From positions 1 to 64,000 of the forward strand of contig NZ_SMRS01000009.1 of NCBI RefSeq assembly GCF_008368715.1: 64,000 nucleotides of DNA. Reading direction: 5' to 3'. A program made the position numbers and the translations under genes. Positions 18,359-27,205 of the stretch are shown piece by piece (positions within the stretch are counted from its first letter, which is position 1; each line of letters starts with the position of its first letter). The stretch is from Nitrincola tapanii. Its GTDB lineage: Bacteria; Pseudomonadota; Gammaproteobacteria; Pseudomonadales; Balneatricaceae. The notes under the pieces were generated by a model that was given only the letters and a program-made list of their open reading frames with translations, had not been told where the DNA came from and searched no databases.

Positions 18359-19987
18359 ATGCTTTCGAGTTTTAAAATTTCCACCCGTATTTGGTTACTG
18401 GGTGGCCTACCTTTACTGAGTTTATTGCTGATCCTCATCATCTCTTTTCAAATGGCCGCTAAAAAAGATGCACTGTTTAACCGACTCTATCATGAACACC
18501 TTCAGGTGATGGATGATATTCTCAGCAGCCAACGCCTGATGCAACAAACCGCGCTGGATGCTATGCGTCGCTATCGCACCGGCTGGAGCAATCAGGCCGA
18601 CACCCAAGCGGAGGTGGCTCAGTTGCTGGAGCAGGCCAAACACCACTGGCATACCTATCAACAACAACGTGCGGATGAGGTTGATGAGCTGAACCAGTCA
18701 CTGGATCTGGCCATGCAAAAAGCCGAGAAACTCTATCTCGACTGGTTACAGCCCGTGGGTAGTGATGCGCTGGCGGTCAAAATTTTGAATGAATCCTCGT
18801 TCAATGCCGACATAGAAGCCGTTCTGAAACCTTTAAATCAGCAGCTCAACCAGTTAATTCGTGTACAGATTCAAGCCGCCGATGAGGTCAAACTCGCCGC
18901 CGAAAACCTGACGGCCAAAACTCTGACTTTCGGCGGCGCCTTGGCTTTGGCTCTGATTCTTTTTTCCAGCCTGTGGATGTTTTGGGTGCATGCTTCAATT
19001 ACCGGTCCCTTGCTGCGCCTACGCCAGCACCTGCTCCAGGTTGCCGACTCGGCAGATCTTCGTGGTCGTACCCAGATCCAAGGGCAAGACGAAGTGGCCG
19101 ATGCTGCACAAGCTTTGGATCAAATGCTTGAACACTTCCAACTCTTGATTGCCGAGATGTCACAGGCTGGACAGCCGTTACAACAGCACGCCACGGATAT
19201 GCAAACGATGAGCTCCGATCTACGTGCGCGTGTACAACGCCAAGGCCAAGATGCCAGCGCAATGGCGCGCTCCATGCAGGAGATGAACAGCGCCATCCAT
19301 GAAGTGGCCGAGCAAACGCATGCCGCCGTGCTCAGCAGCCAAGCTGCCTGGGATCTCAGTCAAGAAGGTGCCACTCGTGTGACCGAGGCACGCCGCCAAA
19401 TGACCCAGCTGGCGGTGGATATGGATGCTGCCTCCGCCGTTATTCGCACGCTGCATCTGGAATCGAGCAAAATTTCTCAGGTGCTGAGCGTAATTCAAAC
19501 GATTGCCGAGCAAACCAACCTCCTAGCATTGAATGCGGCCATTGAAGCGGCACGTGCTGGTGAAGCGGGACGAGGATTCGCCGTGGTCGCAGATGAAGTC
19601 CGCAGTCTGTCGGCCAGCACCGCTTCGGCTACCGACTCGATTCGCAGTATTGTTGAAAGCCTTCAAGGACAAGCCGATATCGCCGTCTCCGCAATGGAAA
19701 GCGCCAGACAGCGAGCACAAGAGGGTGTGGTCATGGCCGAAAGATCTGATCAAGCCTTACAAGCAATACGCCACTCTGTGGATCAAATCACTCAGTCCAG
19801 CAGCTTAATCTCGGCAGCCACCGAAGAGCAACGCACCGTTGCCAGCCATACCCTAGAAGGTTTGCAACAACTTCAAGGGGATATCAGCGCGCTCGATCGT
19901 GATGCGCAACACTCTGCTGATATCAGCCAAGCGCTGTCACAACTGGCCAATCACCTACGCAGCAAAATCCAGCACTTCCGCGTATAG
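18359..19987 (+). CDS. Methyl-accepting chemotaxis protein with four-helix-bundle-type sensor
   Basis: This is a membrane chemoreceptor that signals to CheA/CheW. The order is TM1 (about residues 11-31), a helical periplasmic sensor of about 155 residues, TM2 (about 189-211), HAMP (about 212-265) and the cytoplasmic signalling hairpin, with its conserved tip at 386-412 ([20 protein letters not shown]). No CheR-binding pentapeptide is present at the C-terminus. The ATG at 18359 is chosen over an in-frame TTG 24 bases earlier because CTGAGGA precedes it. A PhoB-like box lies upstream, and the kinase/ATP-grasp cassette begins 71 bp downstream on the same strand. The ligand is unknown. Confidence 0.92.
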   Translation: MLSSFKISTRIWLLGGLPLLSLLLILIISFQMAAKKDALFNRLYHEHLQVMDDILSSQRLMQQTALDAMRRYRTGWSNQADTQAEVAQLLEQAKHHWHTYQQQRADEVDELNQSLDLAMQKAEKLYLDWLQPVGSDALAVKILNESSFNADIEAVLKPLNQQLNQLIRVQIQAADEVKLAAENLTAKTLTFGGALALALILFSSLWMFWVHASITGPLLRLRQHLLQVADSADLRGRTQIQGQDEVADAAQALDQMLEHFQLLIAEMSQAGQPLQQHATDMQTMSSDLRARVQRQGQDASAMARSMQEMNSAIHEVAEQTHAAVLSSQAAWDLSQEGATRVTEARRQMTQLAVDMDAASAVIRTLHLESSKISQVLSVIQTIAEQTNLLALNAAIEAARAGEAGRGFAVVADEVRSLSASTASATDSIRSIVESLQGQADIAVSAMESARQRAQEGVVMAERSDQALQAIRHSVDQITQSSSLISAATEEQRTVASHTLEGLQQLQGDISALDRDAQHSADISQALSQLANHLRSKIQHFRV

Positions 19988-20058
19988 TAAGGAGTCTATT
20001 GATTGCACAGAATAGGTGATCCTTGTGCAAAGTTTATGAAGGGCTTAGGGAGACGCGG

Positions 20059-21693
20059 ATGAATCTGATGCTGCCGAGCGAGGTACACACCCAGCTCGTG
20101 TTTCTGCTGGCGGAAGTACGCACCCAGGTACAGACGCTGAAAACCCTGTTCAAAAACCCATCCAATACCCTGGCACGCTCACTGCTGGCACGTAGTGGCC
20201 ATACCTATAATTTACGGCAGAGAGTGCATGCACGTTGTATTAAAGCGTTTCAGCATCAGGATCGCCTGCATGCTCAATCTCTGAAAGCCGCCGGGGATAT
20301 CGCTGACGAACTGGAGCGTATTGCCGCCCTTTGTCGTGATGCGGCACGTGATCTGCCACAAATCCAGCAACGCCGAATTCTCGAAGAGCATAAGTATCTA
20401 AAACGTTTTAACCAGATTGATGCCGCTCTGGCGCTGTTGGAACGCATACTTGAACACGCGGATACACGTGAAGCTTTACAACTGAGCCAAACCCAACAAA
20501 AGCTGGCGCGCTTCTATCGCCGCAGCCGCCGCGCACATCTGAAAGCCCTGAAGCACAGTGATCAAACAGAATCTCTGATCACCAGCCTCTTCCTTGCGCG
20601 TCATCTGTTAGAGATGGGGAATGCCTTGGTGAACATCAGTGAAGCCTTGATTGGTGTGATGCTCGGCCAAACCATGAACCTTGAGCAATTCTTGTCCTTG
20701 AAAGCGATGGTGGGGAATCTTGGGCTGGATAAGGAGTTAGATGCCCTCTCCTTATCACAGATTGCTGAAACTCGCTCAGGTAGCGCCATCTCAGCACTCA
20801 GCCATGAACCGGGTAGCGATGCGTTTATCGGGGTGTTGAAAGAGGGCGAATTGCGCAAGGTACAAGAGGAGCGCCGTGGTCTAGAGCGCTGGAATGCCAT
20901 TTTTCCAGGTATCGCTCCGCAAATCCTGTCACAACATAACCAAGGACAATCCGGCGCACTGATCATTGAGCATCTGCCGGGTTATACCCTGGAGCAGCTG
21001 CTTGTTTCTGGCCCAAACACGACGCGCGAAGCCGCGATCACTCGTTTAATTGAGATCTTGCCACAGCTCTGGCTGAAAACACGCAAGAACCAGAAGGTCA
21101 ACGCTGAATACCTGCAACAGTTAAAACGGCGTTTACCCGGTATTCTGAATGTGCATCCGGAGTTTGATTACGGCCATACTCGTATTGGTGATCTGGAACG
21201 CTTAGCGTTTCGCGCGCTGCTCAGCCGGGTGGAATTGATCGAAACCAAGTTAAATGCGCCCTTTAGTGTGTATATTCACGGTGACTTTAACCTGGATAAT
21301 ATCCTCTTTGATGATGAGCAGCAGAAAATCAAATTTATTGATCTGCACCGCTCACGCGCGTCCGATTATGTTCAAGATGTTTCCGTGTTTATGGTGTCCT
21401 GTTTACGTCTACCGCTGTTTGACTCGGAATCGCGCCAGCGTCTGGAGCAGACGGCTCTACAACTTTTTCTGTGTGCTCAGCAATTTGCCGACTCCCAAGA
21501 AGATGGACTATTTGCCGCACGGATGACGCTCGCCTTAGCTCGCAGCCTGATCACCTCCACCCGCTTTATTCTGGATGAATCCCACGCCCGAGGCTTGTTT
21601 GAGCGCGGAGTTTATCTACTGGAACATCTGGTGCACTCAGATCCTTTTAGCGACCACTATGAACTGCCCATTAAGGAGCTTTTACATGCCTAA
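20059..21693 (+). CDS. PhoU-like helical domain fused to APH-family kinase
   Basis: The 544-residue protein has no family name I can assign with certainty. Residues 1 to about 230 are all helical, with two segments resembling PhoU repeats (IADELERIAALCRDAARD, 81-98; LLEMGNALVNISEAL, 183-197). Residues from about 240 form an aminoglycoside-phosphotransferase-like kinase with catalytic loop HGDFNLDN (407-414) and metal-binding Asp428 in FIDLHRS, so it should phosphorylate a small molecule or protein using ATP. There is no signal peptide or membrane segment. ATG at 20059 is preferred over TTG at 20023 because TTAGGGAG precedes it by about 7 bases. Its last codons overlap the ATP-grasp start by 8 bases. 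The substrate is unknown. Confidence 0.82.
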   Translation: MNLMLPSEVHTQLVFLLAEVRTQVQTLKTLFKNPSNTLARSLLARSGHTYNLRQRVHARCIKAFQHQDRLHAQSLKAAGDIADELERIAALCRDAARDLPQIQQRRILEEHKYLKRFNQIDAALALLERILEHADTREALQLSQTQQKLARFYRRSRRAHLKALKHSDQTESLITSLFLARHLLEMGNALVNISEALIGVMLGQTMNLEQFLSLKAMVGNLGLDKELDALSLSQIAETRSGSAISALSHEPGSDAFIGVLKEGELRKVQEERRGLERWNAIFPGIAPQILSQHNQGQSGALIIEHLPGYTLEQLLVSGPNTTREAAITRLIEILPQLWLKTRKNQKVNAEYLQQLKRRLPGILNVHPEFDYGHTRIGDLERLAFRALLSRVELIETKLNAPFSVYIHGDFNLDNILFDDEQQKIKFIDLHRSRASDYVQDVSVFMVSCLRLPLFDSESRQRLEQTALQLFLCAQQFADSQEDGLFAARMTLALARSLITSTRFILDESHARGLFERGVYLLEHLVHSDPFSDHYELPIKELLHA

Positions 21694-22582
21694 AGCACGG
21701 ATTGCAGTGATTGGAATGGCCGGCAAATGGTCAACTGAGATTCTTGCGGATGCTCTGGAAGCACGTAGCGGTTATCGTCAAATCATTCACCCTAATCGTC
21801 TACATCTGGATATACCGAATCAGCAACTGATAGCAGATGATCTCAATCTGTGTGAGCTGGATGGCTTAATTATCAAAAAAATCGGCCAGGACTCAGGTTC
21901 TCTGGCCTTACAGCGTCTGGAGTTATTACGTGTTGCTGAAGCACAAGGTGTACGCATTTTTAGCTCACCTCACGCGCTGTTACGTCTGCTGGATCGTTTA
22001 ACCTGTACCGTCACCTTACAGACTGCCGGTTTACCTCTGCCTCCCACCTGCGTCACTGAGAGTCTCGAAGAAGCCTTAGCCTGTATTGCGCGCTGGGGAG
22101 AGGTGATTTTAAAGCCTCTGTTTTCGACCAAGGCGCGTGGCATGTTGCTGCTCAGCCAAGCGCAGAGTGAAGCCGCGCTGCGTCTAGAGTTAAAAAAATT
22201 CCAAAGCCGCAATCCCATGCTCTATGTACAGAAGCGCCTGCAACTGCCGGGAGAAGACCTCGGGCTGGTCTTTTTACAAGGGCGTTATCTCGGTGCTTAT
22301 GCGCGCATTGCGGGCGCTAACACCTGGAATACCACCATCCACAGCGGTGGGCACTATGCTAAACGCGACCTCCCGCAAGAGGTGATCGATATCGCCGAGC
22401 GCGCCCAGGCGGCCTTTAATCTGGATTTTGCAACCGTGGATATTGCGCTCACCTCTGAAGGCCCGGTGATCTTTGAAGTCTCCACCCTAGGCGGTTTTAA
22501 AGGGGCACAAAGTGGCATAGGCCTGGATATTGCCGGTCTCTACGCAGAATCGGCCTTAAGCAGCCTAATGGGGCCAGGATGA
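21686..22582 (+). CDS. RimK-like ATP-grasp enzyme of GAK type
   Basis: ATP-grasp enzymes join a carboxylate to an amine or thiol via an acyl phosphate. This 298-residue protein begins ARIAVIGMAGKWSTEILADA, resembling the ATP-grasp enzymes of 'GAK' neighbourhoods. The core shows Lys143 (ILKPLFSTKARG), Asp252 (VDIAL) and Glu264 (FEVSTLGGFKG). In RimK-type enzymes the last metal motif is ExN; here it is ExS (Ser266). The ATG at 21686 has AAGGAG upstream and overlaps the kinase gene; its stop overlaps the next start (ATGA), indicating tight coupling. The substrate and product are unknown; it could be a ligase for a peptide-like modification. Confidence 0.85.
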   Translation: MPKARIAVIGMAGKWSTEILADALEARSGYRQIIHPNRLHLDIPNQQLIADDLNLCELDGLIIKKIGQDSGSLALQRLELLRVAEAQGVRIFSSPHALLRLLDRLTCTVTLQTAGLPLPPTCVTESLEEALACIARWGEVILKPLFSTKARGMLLLSQAQSEAALRLELKKFQSRNPMLYVQKRLQLPGEDLGLVFLQGRYLGAYARIAGANTWNTTIHSGGHYAKRDLPQEVIDIAERAQAAFNLDFATVDIALTSEGPVIFEVSTLGGFKGAQSGIGLDIAGLYAESALSSLMGPG

Positions 22583-23943
22583 AGCGTTTTTATCGGCCGG
22601 GTCCACTCGATCTAAGCTCGCCTCCTGTGTATCCCACCTCCCCCTGGCAAGCACAGCGTTTACCGCGCACCTTCCAGCCCTGGATTCATCACGATGCCCA
22701 GAGCTGGTATCTCAGTGATACTCCGTCTGTGGATAAGTTGCACGCCTGCCTGACACGCTTAGGGCAGACCCAGGCCTGGTTCTGGCCGGAAAAACCGATT
22801 TTGTTTTTGACCGATCTTCACGCCGATGCACAAGCATTTTTAGCCTCACTCGAAGCCTGTGCTTGGATTCAGCGTTTTGGCCCAGGCCCAGAGGAGTTTC
22901 ATCTGGCACAGCCGCGAGATGCTGCACGCTTGATCCTAGGCGGAGATTGTTTGGATAAAGGCCCCGATAATCTGGCGTTGTTACGTGTGATTCGCCGCCT
23001 GCGTGATCTCGGAACGGATCTTACGCTGCTGGCCGGCAACCACGATCTGCGTTTACTTCTGGCGATGCGTTCGATTGGTGCCACCGACTGCCCACGCAAC
23101 GGACATTTTTTTGTGCGTTTAGGCAGTAAGGCAATTCCTTTTTTCCGACAACTCCTCGATACCTATCCTGAGTTACGTCCAACGCATCTACCCTCAGCTG
23201 ATCTTTGCCGTGCTGCGCTTTTACCCGCCCCAGACTGGCCGGAACGCTTTGCCGAAGCCGCAGCGGGACGCCTCACCCCAGAACAGATCAAACGCGAACT
23301 GCAGCGTTTAGCCAAACGGGTGAATGCCTTTAGCCAGCGCTGCCAAGTCGAAGGGCTCAACTGGCAGGACATCTATGCTGCCACGCGCATCTGGCAACAA
23401 CTCTTCCTGCAGGCCGAGGGCGAATTTGCCTGGTTTTACCCCAGCCTGCAGCTACTGGAACCTAGCGCTAGCCTCCTGTTTATCCATGCCGGTTGTGATG
23501 ACTCCAGTGCGTTAGAGCTGGCCGAACGGGGAGCAGAAGTCCTAAATCAACGTTTTCGAGCGGCACTGCTTGAAGAGCCTTTTCAGCTTTATTTCAGTAG
23601 CCTGGGAAATATGGTACGCACCAAATACCGGCCTCAAGATGGCCACCTTAGCCAGATCGGGCGTGATGCGCTGGAGCGTGCCGGCATTCTGGCCCTGGTG
23701 CATGGCCATCGTAATCTCCACCTAGGCCAGCGCATTACGCTCCGTGCTGGCGTGCTCAATGTGGAGTGTGATGCCAGTCTTAATTTAGCGACTCGTAGCC
23801 AGGAAGGACTCGAGGGTGAAGGCTGCGCTGTCACAATAATTCACCCTGAGGGGTGTATACTGGGACTCAGTAATGACTACCCGAGCATCCGGGTTTTCCG
23901 CCCAGAACAGATGGCGGCCCTAATTCAACGCTTGAATTTGTAA
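22579..23943 (+). CDS. PPP-like metallophosphoesterase
   Basis: This is a 454-residue cytoplasmic metallophosphatase with the full set of calcineurin-type ligands: DLH (Asp79, His81), GGDCLD (Asp123), GNHD (153-156), HAG (His303) and HGH (375-377). The HAG and VHGH forms resemble PPP-family phosphatases such as ApaH. Between GNHD and HAG lies a helical insertion of about 145 residues not seen in simple members. It starts inside the ATP-grasp stop codon (ATGA overlap), so kinase, ligase and phosphatase are coupled. I infer that it reverses or follows the kinase step on the same unknown substrate. Confidence 0.85.
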   Translation: MKRFYRPGPLDLSSPPVYPTSPWQAQRLPRTFQPWIHHDAQSWYLSDTPSVDKLHACLTRLGQTQAWFWPEKPILFLTDLHADAQAFLASLEACAWIQRFGPGPEEFHLAQPRDAARLILGGDCLDKGPDNLALLRVIRRLRDLGTDLTLLAGNHDLRLLLAMRSIGATDCPRNGHFFVRLGSKAIPFFRQLLDTYPELRPTHLPSADLCRAALLPAPDWPERFAEAAAGRLTPEQIKRELQRLAKRVNAFSQRCQVEGLNWQDIYAATRIWQQLFLQAEGEFAWFYPSLQLLEPSASLLFIHAGCDDSSALELAERGAEVLNQRFRAALLEEPFQLYFSSLGNMVRTKYRPQDGHLSQIGRDALERAGILALVHGHRNLHLGQRITLRAGVLNVECDASLNLATRSQEGLEGEGCAVTIIHPEGCILGLSNDYPSIRVFRPEQMAALIQRLNL

Positions 23944-23979
23944 GTCTTTAATTCGTCTCCCGGACCATAGGATAGGCAC

Positions 23980-24249
23980 ATGGCCAAAAAGAAATCTTTT
24001 CGTCATCAATCTCTACAAGAAACCGCTCAAGTGCGCGCCCTGTTGCAAGCGCTGATTGATGGTTTAGATAAGGGACAGATACGTTTAGAGGATGAGCAGG
24101 GCAAGATTCGGCTCAAACCCAACGGCTTACTGAATTTAAGTATCGCCGCCGAGAAAGAGTGTGGGATCAGCAAGCTGGGGTTAAAAATCAGCTGGCGCGA
24201 TGAGGATTCGGAAAAAGCCTCTAAACCTGAATCCCTGAAAATAGACTGA
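23980..24249 (+). CDS. Amphi-Trp domain protein
   Basis: This is a short (89-residue), highly charged cytoplasmic protein. It has an N-terminal helix (LQETAQVRALLQALIDGLDKG), alternating short strands and an ending in LGLKISW (Trp72) followed by a polar tail. This fits the amphi-Trp domain, a small strand-rich domain of unknown function reported in GAK-type gene neighbourhoods. It follows the phosphatase gene by 36 bp, with AGGATAGG before the ATG, and is the last gene of the cassette. It could be a carrier or substrate for the modifying enzymes; that is inference. Confidence 0.75.
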   Translation: MAKKKSFRHQSLQETAQVRALLQALIDGLDKGQIRLEDEQGKIRLKPNGLLNLSIAAEKECGISKLGLKISWRDEDSEKASKPESLKID

Positions 24250-24285
24250 ACTTAAACCAGCCGTTTTACTTAAACCAGCAGTTTT
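24250..24285. repeat. 18-bp tandem duplication at the end of the thioredoxin-like gene
   Basis: Two directly adjacent 18-bp copies (24250-24267 and 24268-24285, 17 of 18 identical) span the gap between two convergent stop codons. The second copy encodes the last codons and stop of the thioredoxin-like gene, so the first is a duplicated 3' end that now fills the intergenic space. Confidence 0.8.
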
Positions 24286-24503
24286 TTGATCGCGGCTACG
24301 CTGGCGATACTGCCCTCAATCACAACTTCATCATTCAGTGCTAAAGCCGGTGTGCGCAATACACCGGCATCGATAATCGCATTCGTATCCGTGATTTTCT
24401 CCAGCTCAAACGCCAACCCCAGCTCTTCAGCAGCTTGTTGCGCATATTCGGTGAGTTTTTCACACTTAGAACAGCCTTTTCCATAAATTGTAAATTTCAT
24501 CAT
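24270..24503 (-). CDS. Small thioredoxin-fold redox protein
   Basis: The 77-residue glutaredoxin/thioredoxin-like protein has a CSKC redox pair (Cys11, Cys14) and a cis-proline segment (RTPALALNDE). It matches the 'redox-active disulfide' small proteins often encoded next to YraQ/ArsP-type permeases. It has no signal peptide, so it is cytoplasmic. It starts 30 bp after the permease gene; two adjacent ATG codons follow a GGAGG. It is probably the redox partner of the permease or of arsenical reduction; that is inference from context. Confidence 0.85.
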   Translation of the reverse strand: MMKFTIYGKGCSKCEKLTEYAQQAAEELGLAFELEKITDTNAIIDAGVLRTPALALNDEVVIEGSIASVAAIKKLLV

Positions 24504-24533
24504 TCCATCCTCCGCACCAACCTCTATTCATCT

Positions 24534-25856
24534 TTACGACCAAAAATAACCGTAGACAAATCCCGTTAAGGTCGCCATGACCACAACCAAGAAGCAGTAG
24601 ACTAAGGTTTTCTCAGTTCCCAGAATACTTCGGATCACTAACATATTGGGCAAAGACAGCGCAGGGCCTGCCAGTAGCAGTGCCAGAGCCGGCCCTTTAC
24701 CCATACCCGCCCCCATTAAAGCTTCCACAATCGGCACTTCGGTCAGAGTTGAGAAATACATCATCGCCCCTAATAAGGCGGCGATGAAGGTTGAAACCAG
24801 ACTGTTGTCACCAACGGCGGCAGCCACCCACTGTGAAGGGATCATACCTTCGTGCCCTGGCCGACCCAGCGCAAAACCGGCCACAAAAACACCTGCCAAG
24901 AGCAGCGGCAAAATCTGTTTGGCAAAATCCCAACTTTGCGCCGCCCACTCCCGATCGGCCTCCCGCAGTGCCGAGATCAACATCAGACCGGCAATCCCAA
25001 GCGCAAAAGGTAATTCAGGCAGGCCAGGCCAAATCCAAGCGGTCAGAACCAGCACAAGCGCCAGTCCGAATAGGGGTTGTACTGGCCAATGCCAGCGCCA
25101 GACCAACAAGACCAGCAGTCCTAAACTGAGCATTGCCGTGATGGGCCATTTCCAAGCATAGACTTGCATCCAAGCCTCGTTATCTACCGAGGCCCAGTTG
25201 GCAAAGACCAAAATACCGATCATCAGTGCGAAAAAAATGACGATAACGCCCAAAGGCTGTTCACTCTCGGCAGAATCGAAGCCACGGGTATTTTTAATCA
25301 AGCGTTGTGCTTCTTCCTTGTGATAGATCCAATGCATCAAGGTACCAATCACCAGCGCAAACAGTATGGCACCGACCGCACGTGCGATCCCTATTTCGGC
25401 ACCCAGAATCTTGGCCGTCACCACCACCGCCATCACATTAATTGCGGGGCCAGAATAGAGAAAGGCGATCGCAGCCCCTAGGCCTGCGCCTCGCTTATAG
25501 ATTCCACCGAAGAGCGGCAACACCGTACAGGAGCAGACTGCCAGTAAAGTGCCGGATACCGATGCGACACTAAAGGCCACCGGCTTGGACGCATTGGGCC
25601 CCAAATAGCGCATGACGGCACCCTGGCTGATATACACCGCCATCGCGCCTGCGATTAAGAAAGCCGGTAATAAGCAGAGAATGACATGCTCACGGGCATA
25701 CCAATTTGTTAAACGCACCGCTTCGAGTAATGCTTTGTCAAAGCGTTCTGTCCCGACTGGTAGAAAATAAATCAGGAGAAAGGCGCACAACATCCCCAGC
25801 ATCAAATGACTTTGCTGAGGATGTTCGCGGTAAAGCTGACGCAGTAGAAGCCACAC
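24534..25856 (-). CDS. YraQ/ArsP-family (DUF318) permease
   Basis: The 440-residue inner-membrane protein has about ten hydrophobic segments. It carries the hallmark SCTVLPLFGGIYKRGAGLG (with the preceding Cys pair VCSC) and a second half repeat PNMLVIRSI, as in DUF318 permeases; one branch, ArsP, exports trivalent organoarsenicals. The start chosen is GTG at 25856, five bases after a strong AAAAGGAGG; upstream in-frame codons lack such a site. It lies between arsJ and the thioredoxin gene on one strand, so a role in arsenic handling is likely but not proven. Confidence 0.85.
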   Translation of the reverse strand: MWLLLRQLYREHPQQSHLMLGMLCAFLLIYFLPVGTERFDKALLEAVRLTNWYAREHVILCLLPAFLIAGAMAVYISQGAVMRYLGPNASKPVAFSVASVSGTLLAVCSCTVLPLFGGIYKRGAGLGAAIAFLYSGPAINVMAVVVTAKILGAEIGIARAVGAILFALVIGTLMHWIYHKEEAQRLIKNTRGFDSAESEQPLGVIVIFFALMIGILVFANWASVDNEAWMQVYAWKWPITAMLSLGLLVLLVWRWHWPVQPLFGLALVLVLTAWIWPGLPELPFALGIAGLMLISALREADREWAAQSWDFAKQILPLLLAGVFVAGFALGRPGHEGMIPSQWVAAAVGDNSLVSTFIAALLGAMMYFSTLTEVPIVEALMGAGMGKGPALALLLAGPALSLPNMLVIRSILGTEKTLVYCFLVVVMATLTGFVYGYFWS

Positions 25857-25970
25857 AGACACCTCCTTTTTGAGATTTTCTGTGATTAAGCGGGCTTGAA
25901 AATATCTGCTTTCAGCATAGCTTATATCCGAGTGTCTGCAGGCCAACCACACCGTACGACCTGATCAAGA

Positions 25971-27203
25971 TCAGGAAATCACCTTTTTAACGCCGGGCAA
26001 GCCCAAAGAAATCACGACAGTTACAGCCAGCATCAGCCCTGAAATCAACAAACAGGCCTGTAAACCACTTGTGCCCTGGCCCGCCAACTGAAACACCCAA
26101 CCGGACAGAAGTGTACCAATTAAGCGTCCCATCGCATTTGCCATGTAATAAAAACCAACATCCAGGGAGACACCATCTTGTCCGGCATAACTGACAATCA
26201 AGTAGCTGTGTAAAGAGGAGTTAATCGCAAACAACGCACCAAAGAGCAGCAATCCGAGGATAAGCACCCAGGCGGGGTGCCAATCTAACCAAAGTGCCCC
26301 TGCAATCAGCAGCGGAACCGAGGTCAGAATCGCGGCCCAGATTAAGGCGATACGCCCATCCGGTGTGCGCCCCGAGGCCTTACCGGTGAGTAAGGGCGCC
26401 AGCGCTTGCACTAGGCCATAGGCTATCACCCAAAGCGCCAAAAAACCGCCCGTTTGCCAGTGATCCCACCCTAGGGTTTGCGATAAAAACACCGGCAATG
26501 CCACCACAAACCAGACATCACGTGCTCCAAACAGGAACATCCGTGCGGCGGACAAAAAGTTGATCGCACGGCTTTTCGAGAAGATATCGCGAAATTTGGG
26601 TTTATGCTTGGCTTTGCCCAGATCCTTTTTCAGCAACACAAGGCTGAGTAACCAAACAAGCGCCAAAGCAATTGCCATGGCGGCCACCGCCCCCGTGAAC
26701 CCCAGTGCCATCAAGAGTGCACCACCGAGAAAAAAGCCCACACCTTTCAGCGCATTCTTTGAACCCGTAAGCAGGGCAACCCATTTATAGAGTGTGCCCT
26801 GAGCCTCGGCTGGCACCAGTAGCTTGATCGAGCTTTTGGCGCTCATCTTATTTAGATCTTTGGCAATCCCCGATAAGGCTTGTGCCGCCATCACCCAAGG
26901 AACGGTCAGCATAGCGCTGGGTACCAGCAGCATCGACAGCGCCAACACCTGCAACACCAAGCCGATATTCATGGTCAGATTCAAGCCCAAACGTGCGCCC
27001 AGCCAACCTCCGACCAGATTGGTGATCACGCCAAAGATCTCATAGAAAAGAAACAGCAGCGCGATCTCCAGGGGTGAATAACCCAAGCTGTGGAAGTGCA
27101 ACACCACTAACATCCGTAGCGCACCGTCGGTCAAAGTGAAAGACCAATAATTGCTCGTGACGATCAAGTATTGACGTATTTCCGGTGACAGCTGGGCCAA
27201 CAT
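25971..27203 (-). CDS. arsJ: Organoarsenical efflux MFS transporter ArsJ
   Basis: ArsJ exports 1-arseno-3-phosphoglycerate, the unstable product formed when GAPDH uses arsenate in place of phosphate. The 410-residue protein has about twelve membrane segments and the ArsJ-like opening LIVTSNYWSFTLTDGALRML and GIAKDLNKMSAKSSIK. Its ATG is two bases after the gapdh stop, so the pair is tightly coupled. The gapdh-arsJ pairing is the main reason for the name and is well established for this resistance mechanism. Confidence 0.93.
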   Translation of the reverse strand: MLAQLSPEIRQYLIVTSNYWSFTLTDGALRMLVVLHFHSLGYSPLEIALLFLFYEIFGVITNLVGGWLGARLGLNLTMNIGLVLQVLALSMLLVPSAMLTVPWVMAAQALSGIAKDLNKMSAKSSIKLLVPAEAQGTLYKWVALLTGSKNALKGVGFFLGGALLMALGFTGAVAAMAIALALVWLLSLVLLKKDLGKAKHKPKFRDIFSKSRAINFLSAARMFLFGARDVWFVVALPVFLSQTLGWDHWQTGGFLALWVIAYGLVQALAPLLTGKASGRTPDGRIALIWAAILTSVPLLIAGALWLDWHPAWVLILGLLLFGALFAINSSLHSYLIVSYAGQDGVSLDVGFYYMANAMGRLIGTLLSGWVFQLAGQGTSGLQACLLISGLMLAVTVVISLGLPGVKKVIS

Positions 27204-27205
27204 GC

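Noticed and set aside
20059-24249. Naming the cassette a canonical GAK system
   Set aside because: Only the ATP-grasp and amphi-Trp parts fit. The kinase has APH, not HprK-type, motifs, and no CofD-like or XXXCH protein is present.
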